Made by a program: the position numbers and the translations under genes. From Zopfochytrium polystomum (taxonomy: Eukaryota > Chytridiomycota > Chytridiomycetes > Chytridiales > Chytridiaceae), in NCBI GenBank assembly GCA_025765615.1, contig JAIVFJ010000300.1, positions 1-64,000 of the forward strand: a stretch of DNA of 64,000 bases. Reading direction: 5' to 3'. A model generated the notes under the pieces. That model did not search any database, was not told the DNA's origin, and saw nothing but the letters and a program-made list of their open reading frames with translations. Below, in pieces: positions 28,593 through 37,419 of this stretch (position 1 is its first letter; each line of letters begins with the position of its first letter).

Positions 28593-29579
28593 CTAGTATC
28601 CATCGTTCATGGGCTCATTCTTCTGGTGCCGCTGCCACGCCCTCATGAACCGCTCGGCTGACAGAGACCCAATAAGTTCCAAACGCTCATAAGTGTCTTG
28701 TACGAGCGGATCGTATTCCTCCCACTCATCGTAAATCAATTCCTCCAACTCTTCAACGGTAAGACTTTCACTGCCGTCTCTTGCGGACTCCGCCGCCGCC
28801 TCGGCCGAGTAGCTTGCCCTGCGGTCGTGGCAGAAGAGCTGGAATGCCGTTTTGGACGCAAACGGCGGTGGTACCTCAAGATTACATGGGAGTTTGGTGG
28901 GAACTTCGTAGTCAAAGTCGTCCTGTTTGAGTAATGAGGCAATGTGGGAGGAGAAAGGAGTGGGTGAAATAAGTATTGTGCGTGGTAGGTAATGGAGTTA
29001 TGAATATATGAAGAGTAAGTACAAACCGTCCTACAAATATATATTGCATACAGGTGCATGAACGTTTATAACAGCAAGTGAGCTTTTGGTCGGTTAAAGA
29101 CCAGCAAACGCTCGACCTACCCCGTCCAAAGAACGATCCCCAATTCATACTGCGTCGGAACGGAAGCAGGGCAGTATTTTTGCAGGCACTCCGTCGACTT
29201 TGTCAGAGGCCAATCAAAATCGTAGGTCGACTGATAATCATATTCCGAAACCCATTCACTCTTTTCCAGATAGTCAGTCTGTAGATACGCCAACAAAAAG
29301 CCCTTTGGAACCCGCTTAAGCTCCTCCGACCGGTAAACTTTTACTCCCTCGGGTGGCTCGACGAGATCGTCCACATCGCCAACGACGACGACGTTGTCCG
29401 GATGGACAAAGCGACCGAGTTTTGGTCTGATAGATCGCATGTACACGTTATGTCTGTAGCTTGATAGGAAGCAACAGCTTTCAAAGGACGGAAAAGAAGA
29501 AGTTGGACGTTACCAAAAGTATGGTGAAAATTTAGGCGGGCACACACCTGTTAGCATGGATCTCTTCGTTCGCTTCCAT
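28593..29579 (-). CDS. HMG-box-like protein, three-exon model
   Basis: Model built from reading frames and splice sites. Exon 1 is 29579-29548 (ATG, MEANEEIHANS) and exon 2 runs from 29460 (YRHNVYMRSIRPKLGRFVHP..) to about 29130. The last exon is 28922-28593, opened by a pyrimidine-rich acceptor (caaacag|gac) and ending in TAG. The last exon has no start codon and is open for 109 residues: FASKTAFQLFCHDRRASYSA, then a short linker, then LEELIYDEWEEYDPLVQDTYERL. This resembles an HMG box (hydrophobic-LF-x-x-x-R, then W..Y..L....Y...A), with a long acidic insert. HMG-box proteins bind DNA non-specifically or in mating-type regulators. The exon 2/3 junction is unresolved: the best donor (gg|gtaggt near 29109) gives the wrong frame. 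Exon 1/2 splicing is in phase. Confidence 0.45.
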
Positions 29580-29830
29580 ATCAAACCGCCCGCACGCCGC
29601 CTTCGCCTCACCTTCATCGAGCTCGGCGCAATCCACTGGTTGCCCGGCTGGCGCGTCCGCCCCCTCGAAGGCGGTCGCGATCGCATCGACAGGCTCACCG
29701 CGCCCCCGCCCAACTTGAGCTTGCCCGATTCTTCCTCCTCTTCGCCTCCCTCCTCTCCCGACACCGCCAACTCCAACCGCTGGTGATAGCCGGCAACTAC
29801 GGTGCCACGGGCGACATCACGGTCCCGGGC

Positions 29831-29896
29831 CTGTCGGAAGCCTCTGTGCAAAATGCTGTCCGAAATGACAGACAGCCTTTTATTCCAGCCCAACCC
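29831..29896. repeat. Dispersed ~60 bp repeat, copy A
   Basis: CTGTCGGAAGCCTCTGTGCA followed by a small palindrome (GCTGTC..GACAG..AGC) and CCTTTTATTCCAGCCC. It matches positions 47816-47874 with a few substitutions and a 4-base insertion. The two copies are about 18 kb apart in unrelated intergenic settings. Confidence 0.75.
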
Positions 29897-30176
29897 ACCC
29901 TGGCAAAATGTGGCTGGCGGAAAAAAATGACACAAACCCGGCAAAACCCATTCATCCGCGCACGAGGCCGGCGGATCTCGGAAAGGGTGGATAGTTCGCG
30001 GAGTTTCTTGATGCAGCGCAACGCGAACCCGGAGAAAAAAGAAACCCCGCCACCAGCCGAACAAATAGCAGAAAGATCTTCTCGCGCTCTCCCTCCTCGC
30101 CTCCCCACTGCCTCCCCACTGCCTTCCCACTGCCTCCCAACCACCCACACTGCACGAAACAAACAGCACGCCAAGA

Positions 30177-32141
30177 ATGGTCCTCAGCGGCTCCCAACTA
30201 CACCTGATAAAGTCTCTCGTGTTCTACCTTGTCCTCCTCCGAGCGGGCACCTCGCTGGCTCGTACCATTCTCAGAAAGGGCCCGGTCCAGGCCGTCAAGG
30301 ACCTCATCGCCGAGACACTCCAAACCGTCATCAGCGCGTCCCGCTCCGCGATCCCGGGCGCAAACAGCCTGGTAAAGGCCGAGATCGAAAAGAGCGTCAA
30401 GGGCCTCCAGGCCAGCATCATCAAGGATTCCCGGGGCGAAAATGCGCGACTGCCAGCAAAGGGCCTCTCTGACGATGTCGTCCGCGCCGAGCTCAAGAGG
30501 CACCACCAGCTCGGCGACATCCACTGGGAGAGTGGAAAGGTCTCGGGCGCCGTGTACTACGGCGGCGATCAGTTGGGCGCACTCATCACGGAGTCTTACG
30601 GGCTGTTCAGTCTTTCCAACGTAAGTTTTGAAGGATGGATCTGCTGGCTGTTCTGACGATCGATCTGTAAATCATTTCCCTGTTTCAACAGCCGCTCCAC
30701 CCAGAACTCTTCCCTGGCGTTCGAAAGATGGAGGCGGAGATCATCTCCATGGTGCTCGCAATGTACAACGGAAAGAGCGAGGCTGCCGGCAGCATGACCT
30801 CTGGGGGAACTGAAAGTATTTTGATGTCGGTGAAGACTCACCGGGATTGGGCAGCGGCCACCAAGGGAATCACCAAGCCTGAAATGTAAGCCATCGCAAA
30901 ATTAAAGGCTCTTGCATTTTTTTTTTTTTTTCGGTTCTCTTGTGAGGCTGACTCTTTCACGTTTTTGATGCAGGGTCGTTCCGGTTACTATCCACGCCGC
31001 ATTCAACAAAGCCGCCCATTACTTTGGCGTCAAAATCATCCCAATCCCCATCGACCCGAAATCGGGAGAAGTTGATCTTGCTGCAGTGAAGCGGGCCATC
31101 ACTTCGAACACAATCATGGTTAGTTTTGCCTCATACGATTTTCGAAGTGTTGTGACGCCCACCCCTGTTCTTTGCTGCTGCAAATCCCAGCTCGCCGGTT
31201 CGGCACCAAACTTTCCCCACGGCATCATGGACAACATTCCCTCCCTCGGAGCGTTGGCGAAAAAGCACAAGATTGGGCTTCACGTCGATGCCTGTCTCGG
31301 CGGTTTCATCATTCCCTTTGCGGAAAAGGCTGGCTTCCCACAGGCGTACCCCTTCGACTTTCGGGTCGACGGTGTTACCGCTATTTCTTGCGACACCCAC
31401 AAGTACGGATTCGCGCCCAAGGGCTCCAGTGTCATCATGTACCACACAAAGGAGCTGCGAAAGTACCAGTACTTTGTTGCTCCGAATTGGCCAGGTACAG
31501 ATCTACTCACGTTCAGAACGATCATCGTCGCAGTAACCTGACACATTCCATTTGTTTGAACTAAACAAGGCGGTGTGTACGCGTCCCCAACTGTTTCTGG
31601 ATCGCGTGCCGGCGCACTGATTGCTGGATGCTGGACCGCCCTCATGAAGTTTGGCGAAGAAGGCTACATCGAAACAACCCGTGAGATCGTTACTGCGGCG
31701 CGCAAAATCAAGTCCGGGTAAGCAATACCTTACCCATTCGAGGCTCCTAGCTTGATTGCCTTACTCTCCCCCGCTTTCATCAGAATCAACAGCATCGACG
31801 GCCTCGCGATCTTCGGCAACCCGCTCGGCTCGGTGATATCCTTCGTGTCGACCGGCTCCGTCAAAATCTTTGCCGTGGGCGACCTCCTGTCCAAAAAGGG
31901 CTGGCACCTGAACATGCTCCAGCGCCCGGAGGCGATCCACATCTCGTGCACTTACCTGACCGTCCCCGTCGCCGACCAGTTGGTTGAAGACGCCAAGGAG
32001 GCCGTCGAGCTCCTCAAGCGCGACCCGTCGCTCGGAGAGGGAGAGTTCACTGCGATTTACGGAACGGCCGCGTCTATACCCGACCGTTCAGTCCTTGTGG
32101 ATGTGTCGCACGGCCTCCTTGACAGTTTCACGATGATGTGA
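30177..32141 (+). CDS. DPL1: Sphingosine-1-phosphate lyase
   Basis: PLP-dependent lyase of the ER membrane that cleaves phosphorylated sphingoid bases into a long-chain aldehyde and phosphoethanolamine, the exit step of sphingolipid breakdown. Six exons: 30177-30620, 30692-30885, 30974-31118, 31191-31494, 31570-31717 and 31784-32141, all GT..AG and in phase. An N-terminal hydrophobic segment ([19 protein letters not shown]) is the membrane anchor. Family landmarks are [39 protein letters not shown] and the PLP-lysine motif [16 protein letters not shown]. The C-terminus (LLDSFTMM) looks complete. No frame problems were seen, unlike several neighbours. Confidence 0.96.
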
Positions 32142-32371
32142 GGGCCGGGAGCGAGTGCTTCCTTCTTCTCGACGCTGTTCATTCGGTCCAATTCTCCCCT
32201 CTCCTCGTCCCCAATAATATCTGCCCTCCCAATCATATGATCGATTAAGATTAAACCTTTTGAACCTTTTCCTTTCGTGTTGGCGCCGCTTGCTTTCCGC
32301 CTCCCCTCATTATCCTTTTCTTGACTGCGAGAATAGACCCGTGGCAACGACTACTACATTGCAAAAACACC

Positions 32372-32884
32372 ATGCTCCGTGCGGCCGTGGACCAGGTGGA
32401 GGCCGTTGGGCGGGCGCGGATTGGGGCGATGAGCACGGAGGGCGGCGCGGCGGAAGCGGCGGGAGGAGCGTGTGGCAGCGGGGGAGGGGGCGGCGGCAGC
32501 GACGACGGCAACGGTGACGACGAAGAAGAAGGTGCGGATGACAATGAGAGCGACGGAAGCGGGAGCGATGCCGGCAGCAAAGTCGGCAGCGACGGCGGCA
32601 GTCTTGCAGTGGATCGAACGAGCTCGACGTCACGGGCGAGGCCTGATTCCGTGATCCGCATTAGCTGTTTCTGCGAGCGGGGCCGGCATCGGAGTGTCGC
32701 GTTCGGAGAGGAGCTTGCGCGACATCGATGGGATGCGGGTTGGGATGTGCGACTGACACACCGAGACGTCGATAACAAGAGTAAGGGCGGGAGATCTCAC
32801 CGCGGTGGGCGGTCAAGGTTCAACGATGGCCGGGAGTCAAGACGTGCAGGGGCTGGTATGGCGAGGGACTTTGATGGGGAGTAG
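32372..32884 (+). CDS. RapZ C-terminal-domain-like small protein
   Basis: 170 codons, ATG at 32372 (MLRAAVDQVEAVGRARIGAM). A very low-complexity Gly/Ser/Asp/Glu linker (about residues 25-85) precedes VIRISCFCERGRHRSVAFGE and ELARHRWDAGWDVRLTHRDV. The C-x-x-G-x-HRSV pattern followed by a hydrophobic strand and HR resembles the C-terminal domain of bacterial RapZ/YvcJ proteins, which binds RNA or nucleotide-sugar ligands. The N-terminal P-loop ATPase half of RapZ is absent. RapZ-C-only proteins in fungi would be of unknown role. An upstream exon cannot be excluded. Confidence 0.5.
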   Translation: MLRAAVDQVEAVGRARIGAMSTEGGAAEAAGGACGSGGGGGGSDDGNGDDEEEGADDNESDGSGSDAGSKVGSDGGSLAVDRTSSTSRARPDSVIRISCFCERGRHRSVAFGEELARHRWDAGWDVRLTHRDVDNKSKGGRSHRGGRSRFNDGRESRRAGAGMARDFDGE

Positions 32885-32960
32885 GGTTTGCACCGTGTGA
32901 AAGGTGAATTGAAAGCAAAAGGGCTGTGTTGGAGGGCGCACCAAATATGTAAGCGCCAGT

Positions 32961-34676
32961 TCAATCACTGCGTCCTGTGTCCCCAAACTTTTTGACGTGC
33001 TCAACCTCCTCCTTCCACCGCCGCACTTTCAGCGACTCATCGCTTAAAAAGCGGGCTGGCAGCTCCAAGCCGTTTCTCCTGCACCATTCGATATCCGCCA
33101 TTTCCACGACCGGTGTTTCGTCAGTCCAACCCAAACTGTCGTCATCTCCCGCGACACCAAGAAGGAAGTCTCCGGCCGAGGGCGACTGTTTCGGCATCTT
33201 GTCCCACCACCATTGGAGCGCATCCTCTTTGCCAAGAGAAGAGGTCGAGAAAACCGAGAGCAAATTGACTGTCGACGGCCACTGGACGTAAAGACCGCTG
33301 TTCTCCCACCAATCGAGCAGGTCGCGGTTCGCTCGACTCAAGAATAAAACTCCGTTCTTGCTCCACGTCGCATCAAAGACGAAGGGGTGTCCGTTGCTTT
33401 TCCACCAATCCAAGACGTCAAGTCTTCCAAACTCGCACGCATTGCCCACCGTCTCCGGGGCGAATCGAACCGGGAAATGATTGTCCCTCAGCCATTGAAG
33501 AAGGCCGACGCGCCCGTTCTCGCTGGCCTGTTCGCTGACCTGGTCTGCTGTGCTTTGGTCCATTCGGTAGCCTCGTTTCGCAATAAACTCAAAGACTGCG
33601 ACTTGCCCTTTGCGAGCTGCCAGCAGAATCCTTCCGTCCAGTGGATTTCCCAGGCCGCCAGACTCCAACCAAAATTCGAGAACATCTGCATAACCCTGGT
33701 AGTACGCAACCCGAACAAAGAAGGGAGGGGGGGACTCGCCAATCGCGGGTTGAAACTCCCGCTTCCACCAGCGCAGAACCTCAACCTGGCCAAAACTGGT
33801 CGCAAAGTCCGGTAGACCGTCCCAGACATCTTCTACGCCGTTATCGCGCAGCCACCTCAGGACCTCCATCTGCGCATAGTTGCACGCAGTGCTGAGCGTT
33901 GCGTCCCGTTGGTGGTCAATGACGATGCCAGCGTCCCTCTTCCGGACAAGGTGCGCCAGCTGCAGCGCGCCGTCTGAGAAATTCAGTGACAAGATCTCGG
34001 CGAGGGGCGTACCGATCGCCTCAAACCAGCGGACGACAGCGGCCTGGTTCGCATCAGCAGCAGCCTCAAGCGAGCTCTTTCGCTGCTCCAGTGCGTCCGG
34101 GTAGTGTTCCCAACACCACTCGAGGACCGGGACGTGGCCGTTGGCGGCTGCGCTACGGATTGCAAAGCGAAGCTGCGCGCTCTGGATGCCGGAAACGAGG
34201 AGCTGCGGAGAGTGGTGTCGCCACCACGCAAGGACGTGGACGTGCCCGGCAGCTGCGGCACGCCTGAGGGACTTGGCTACGGCGGCGGTAGCCAGGGTCA
34301 TGGTGGGATGTGTGTCGGAGCCGTCGGCGCGGGACGGTGAGCCGGTGAGGCCCCACCACTCGAGATGGAGGACCGATCTGTCCGCTCTCTGGACCTGCCG
34401 ATTGAAGAGCGTCCAGAGGAGTGCATCGAGGGGGCCGACGGATCCGATCGGGATCGTGGCGTGGCGCAGTCGAAAGTCGAGGAGGTCGACGAGGCCTCGG
34501 CCGCTTGCATTTTCGAGGGACGCCGAGGGGATGCCGAAGAGGGCGAGCGCTTGCGTGCGGTGGCGGCGGAAGAGCGTGGCTGTGGTGAACCGATCGGGGC
34601 ATGAAAGGTATTTGCAGACGTCGTCCACAATCACGGTGATGGATGTCCGAAATTTTGTCACCACGGTCCGCAACAA
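32961..34676 (-). CDS. Long-type WW-ankyrin repeat protein A
   Basis: 571 codons open from 34676 to the stop at 32961. The N-terminal module reads RFTTATLFRRHRTQALALFG, then LLDFRLRHATIPIGSVGPLD and ALLWTLF. About a dozen degenerate ankyrin-like units follow, each with a tryptophan pair or W-W relic (VLAWWRHH, VLEWCWEH, VLDWWKSNG, LLDWWENSG, ALQWWWDKMP). The C-terminus is DIEWCRRNGLELP...RRWKEEVEHVKKFG. The best homologue in this window is 49977-51683. No ATG exists at the expected start: where protein B has MISISDA, this gene has RTSITVI (about 34655), and the first codon of the open frame is TTG. A missed 5' exon or loss of the start codon is possible. Repeats of this kind mediate protein binding; target unknown. 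Confidence 0.8.
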   Translation of the reverse strand: MLRTVVTKFRTSITVIVDDVCKYLSCPDRFTTATLFRRHRTQALALFGIPSASLENASGRGLVDLLDFRLRHATIPIGSVGPLDALLWTLFNRQVQRADRSVLHLEWWGLTGSPSRADGSDTHPTMTLATAAVAKSLRRAAAAGHVHVLAWWRHHSPQLLVSGIQSAQLRFAIRSAAANGHVPVLEWCWEHYPDALEQRKSSLEAAADANQAAVVRWFEAIGTPLAEILSLNFSDGALQLAHLVRKRDAGIVIDHQRDATLSTACNYAQMEVLRWLRDNGVEDVWDGLPDFATSFGQVEVLRWWKREFQPAIGESPPPFFVRVAYYQGYADVLEFWLESGGLGNPLDGRILLAARKGQVAVFEFIAKRGYRMDQSTADQVSEQASENGRVGLLQWLRDNHFPVRFAPETVGNACEFGRLDVLDWWKSNGHPFVFDATWSKNGVLFLSRANRDLLDWWENSGLYVQWPSTVNLLSVFSTSSLGKEDALQWWWDKMPKQSPSAGDFLLGVAGDDDSLGWTDETPVVEMADIEWCRRNGLELPARFLSDESLKVRRWKEEVEHVKKFGDTGRSD

Positions 34677-34689
34677 CAGAACAAAAATT

Positions 34690-35235
34690 CAAGGCCTCTC
34701 CCACCAGGCAAGGAGCTCACAATTTCCTCGACTCTCTGGACAACTCCTCAGCTTCCTTTCTCCACCGTTGTAAACGAATTCTCGTCGAAAATATGGCCCG
34801 CCAATTCCAGACGACCACTCGAAGTCTTGCATTTCCAAGACCGCTGGTTGGCGAAATAAAAATTTTGCTCAGCCAACCAGTGGGCACCTGAGCGCTGTTG
34901 GGGTGCGTCCATCTGAAAACAGCCGCCCATTGCGGAAGGATGGCCGAAAAAAAATACCCCCTTTCACCAGCAAAGTGCCTTGGCTAGCTGCCCGTACATT
35001 GAAGCGGAAAAGAAAATGGAATACGGGTCCATCGGAAACCCATGGACTTCATGATTGGTCTATTCTCTCAATGCGCTGTGGAATGAAATTTGTAGCTTGG
35101 GCTAAAAGCGCTCTAGAAGCAACTGGAGAACCGCGATACGGCTGTTGATGCACACAGCTCGGATTGACTCGTAGCGCAGTAGGATGTCCCCGGAGATGAG
35201 TCGGCGCGACTAGCGAGCCCTATCGCAGAGACCCG
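34690..35235 (-). pseudogene. Decayed long-type WW-ankyrin copy
   Basis: Lies directly upstream of gene A. From about 35215 the minus strand reads LISGDILLRYESIRAVCINSRIAVLQLLLERF, related to the relic at 24720-24945. From about 34860 it reads LEMQDFEW, then in a shifted frame RLQRWRKEAEELSRE, matching the C-terminal DIEW...RRWKEEVEHVKK of gene A. The middle is lost. This is a collapsed tandem copy with N- and C-terminal remnants in the right order. Confidence 0.6.
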
Positions 35236-35466
35236 AACCTCCAAGACAGCTTGCGGCCCTGATCCACACAACTGGACCGAACGAGGTCGTTTTCAGTGAA
35301 TGGTATGAGACGTTTATTAGATTCAATACCAGAAACGATGAACGTCAGATATTTAAGTAGCGCGTGCGGATTCGGAGCGCGGTATCATTCCAAGAAAAAA
35401 CAAAACAGGGCGCTCGGGAAAGAGGACAAAAAAACATAAAAGCACTCAAACATCACGCGTGCACTT

Positions 35467-36708
35467 TTACACGGCGTCGTACCCTCGCCTTGCGAGGAGC
35501 TGCGACACCGCCTCGATCCCGTCGTAACCGAGGACGGATGCGGAGCTCATATTGCCGCCGGTCGCGGACGCAAAAAACGCCATGGCCTTGAGCACGACGT
35601 GGCCGATCTTTGCGCCGGTCGGCGACGTCGAGTACTGCCGCTTCCCCTGAGCGCGGGCGGCTTCAGCGGCCTTGCGGACGCGGTCGTAGCGCAGGTCCTG
35701 ATACAGCTGGAACGCTGTGCGCGGGTGCGTCGGGAACCTTGCGAGGAGCGTCGCGAGGACGTCCGTGTCCTCGAGGGCGACGTTGCAGCCCTGGCCCGTG
35801 AAGGGGACCATAGCGTGCGCGGCGTCGCCGACGAGGACGCAATTGTGCTTGTGCCAGACGGGCAATGTTTCGAGGTCGTAGATGGTGAGTGGCAGGATCT
35901 GTTTCGACGCACGGATCATTGGGAGGAAGTTGGGCAGGACGTTCCAGCGCTCGGCGATGTCGGCCATGCGGGCGCGCTCGGCGACCAGGTTCAGGAACGG
36001 CTGCCAGTCGTCGTGCGAGATGTCTTCTTGCTTGGCTTCGTACAGCGCCCAGTGGATCTGTGTGTCTGAGACCCGCATGAGCATCGCGGACTTGCCGTTG
36101 ATGTTGTCGTCGAAGAAGTGGAGGTCGCGCGAGGGCCAGCCAAAGGAGGGGTCGTAGTCGGCGACGCCGAGGTAGCCCACAAAACCGGACTTGAAGGGCC
36201 GGCGGTCGGGGAATAGGATGGAGCGGACGCCAGAGTGGACGCCGTCGGCGCCGATGAGGATGTCTCCGTAAGCGAAGCTGCCGTCCCGGAAGGTGGCCTT
36301 GACGCCGAGGCTGCCGTCGGTCGGCTGCTCGATCTTGACGATGAACTTGTCCTTGGGCATGTAGACGCCCTCCTCCTCGAGGGCCTTGTGGAGCGAGCGG
36401 GTGACGGCGCTGCGCAGGACGGTGACGGTGACGAGGCCGTCCTTGTTGACGACGGGGAAGGTGGCGACGGTCTCGCCGTCGATCTTTGCCATCTCGTAGC
36501 GGCGGCAGGGGTTTGCCTGGGCGACGATCTCGTCGTGCAGGCCGAGGCGGCGCAGCACGCGCATGCCGTTCTCCATGAGGGTGAGGCCTGCGCCGACGTC
36601 GAGCGAGTCGAGCACGCGGTCAAAGACCTGCACGTCGTGGCCGGCGCGCTTGAGGGCGAGGGCGATGGCGGGGCCGGCGATGCCGCCGCCGACGACGAGG
36701 ACGAGCAT
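35467..36708 (-). CDS. FAD-dependent monooxygenase, paralogue 6 (canonical motifs)
   Basis: Single exon, 413 residues, ATG at 36706-36708 (MLVLVVGGGIAGPAIALAL). DILIGADGVHSGVRS is present, and unlike the other five copies the second flavin motif is canonical: CVLVGDAAHAMVPFTGQGCN. With Asp in GD and the full P..GQG this is the copy most certain to bind FAD normally. MVPF.GQG recalls kynurenine 3-monooxygenase-type enzymes, but similarity elsewhere is too general to name a substrate. It sits about 9 kb from the main array but on the same strand. Confidence 0.92.
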   Translation of the reverse strand: MLVLVVGGGIAGPAIALALKRAGHDVQVFDRVLDSLDVGAGLTLMENGMRVLRRLGLHDEIVAQANPCRRYEMAKIDGETVATFPVVNKDGLVTVTVLRSAVTRSLHKALEEEGVYMPKDKFIVKIEQPTDGSLGVKATFRDGSFAYGDILIGADGVHSGVRSILFPDRRPFKSGFVGYLGVADYDPSFGWPSRDLHFFDDNINGKSAMLMRVSDTQIHWALYEAKQEDISHDDWQPFLNLVAERARMADIAERWNVLPNFLPMIRASKQILPLTIYDLETLPVWHKHNCVLVGDAAHAMVPFTGQGCNVALEDTDVLATLLARFPTHPRTAFQLYQDLRYDRVRKAAEAARAQGKRQYSTSPTGAKIGHVVLKAMAFFASATGGNMSSASVLGYDGIEAVSQLLARRGYDAV

Positions 36709-36904
36709 GTCTGTCTGTTTTGATTGAACTTGTTGGACGTAGCAGAGTTTGGGAAAACGTTGTGTCGGTCTGTCTGCCTGTCTGCCTGAGGGGCAATGTG
36801 CGGCGAGACTGCAACGTGGATAACAGAGACAAAACAAATGTATTTTGGACCCAACCGCACCAATCAAAGTGCCACTCCGCGACATGTCCACTTTTCGCCA
36901 ATCA

Positions 36905-37419
36905 ATAATGTCCTAATAAGGTTACGAAATTCGGGACTGAAAACACTCGGGCGGAACTGAAAAACAGCCCTTTTTTTTGTTATGATAGGAGAACAAGAAG
37001 ACGACGAAAAAGAAGAACAGTCCCCACAACGAGAAGTTACCATTCGTTGAAATCATTGGAGGGGAAGCACCAAAGCTTTCACTTGGATATTTCGAACCCG
37101 CTCCCTCTGCGTCGGCTTGCTGCTGTTTGTTGACCCTCTCTCTTATCTGAAGCTGAAGCGCCGCCCTTCTTCCTAGTCCTCCTGCTCCGTTGGCGCAGTT
37201 GTCCCCTCTTTCTCTCCCACATTCTTTTACCCACGCACACAAGCGCAATTCATTGTCGGGTTTTGCTTCAACGCGACAAATGTTCGACAGCGGGGTGGCA
37301 GAGAACCAATGATCTTTCTTGCGAGTTTTCATAACAAAAAACGGGGAGAAAAAAAAAATTTCTGCACTTCTTTTTTTTCACAGAAACACCCAACACAGGC
37401 ACAAGGGATTCCTTCCAGC
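36905..37419. other. Upstream region of the P450 gene
   Basis: Separates divergent paralogue 6 (-) and the P450 (+), so probably a bidirectional promoter region. Contains short T- and A-runs (near 36970, 37345 and 37370). No gene recognised. Confidence 0.4.

Noticed and set aside
37120..37332. Possible RNA gene near the P450 promoter
   Set aside because: No tRNA cloverleaf or rRNA-like sequence could be found by eye here or elsewhere in the window.
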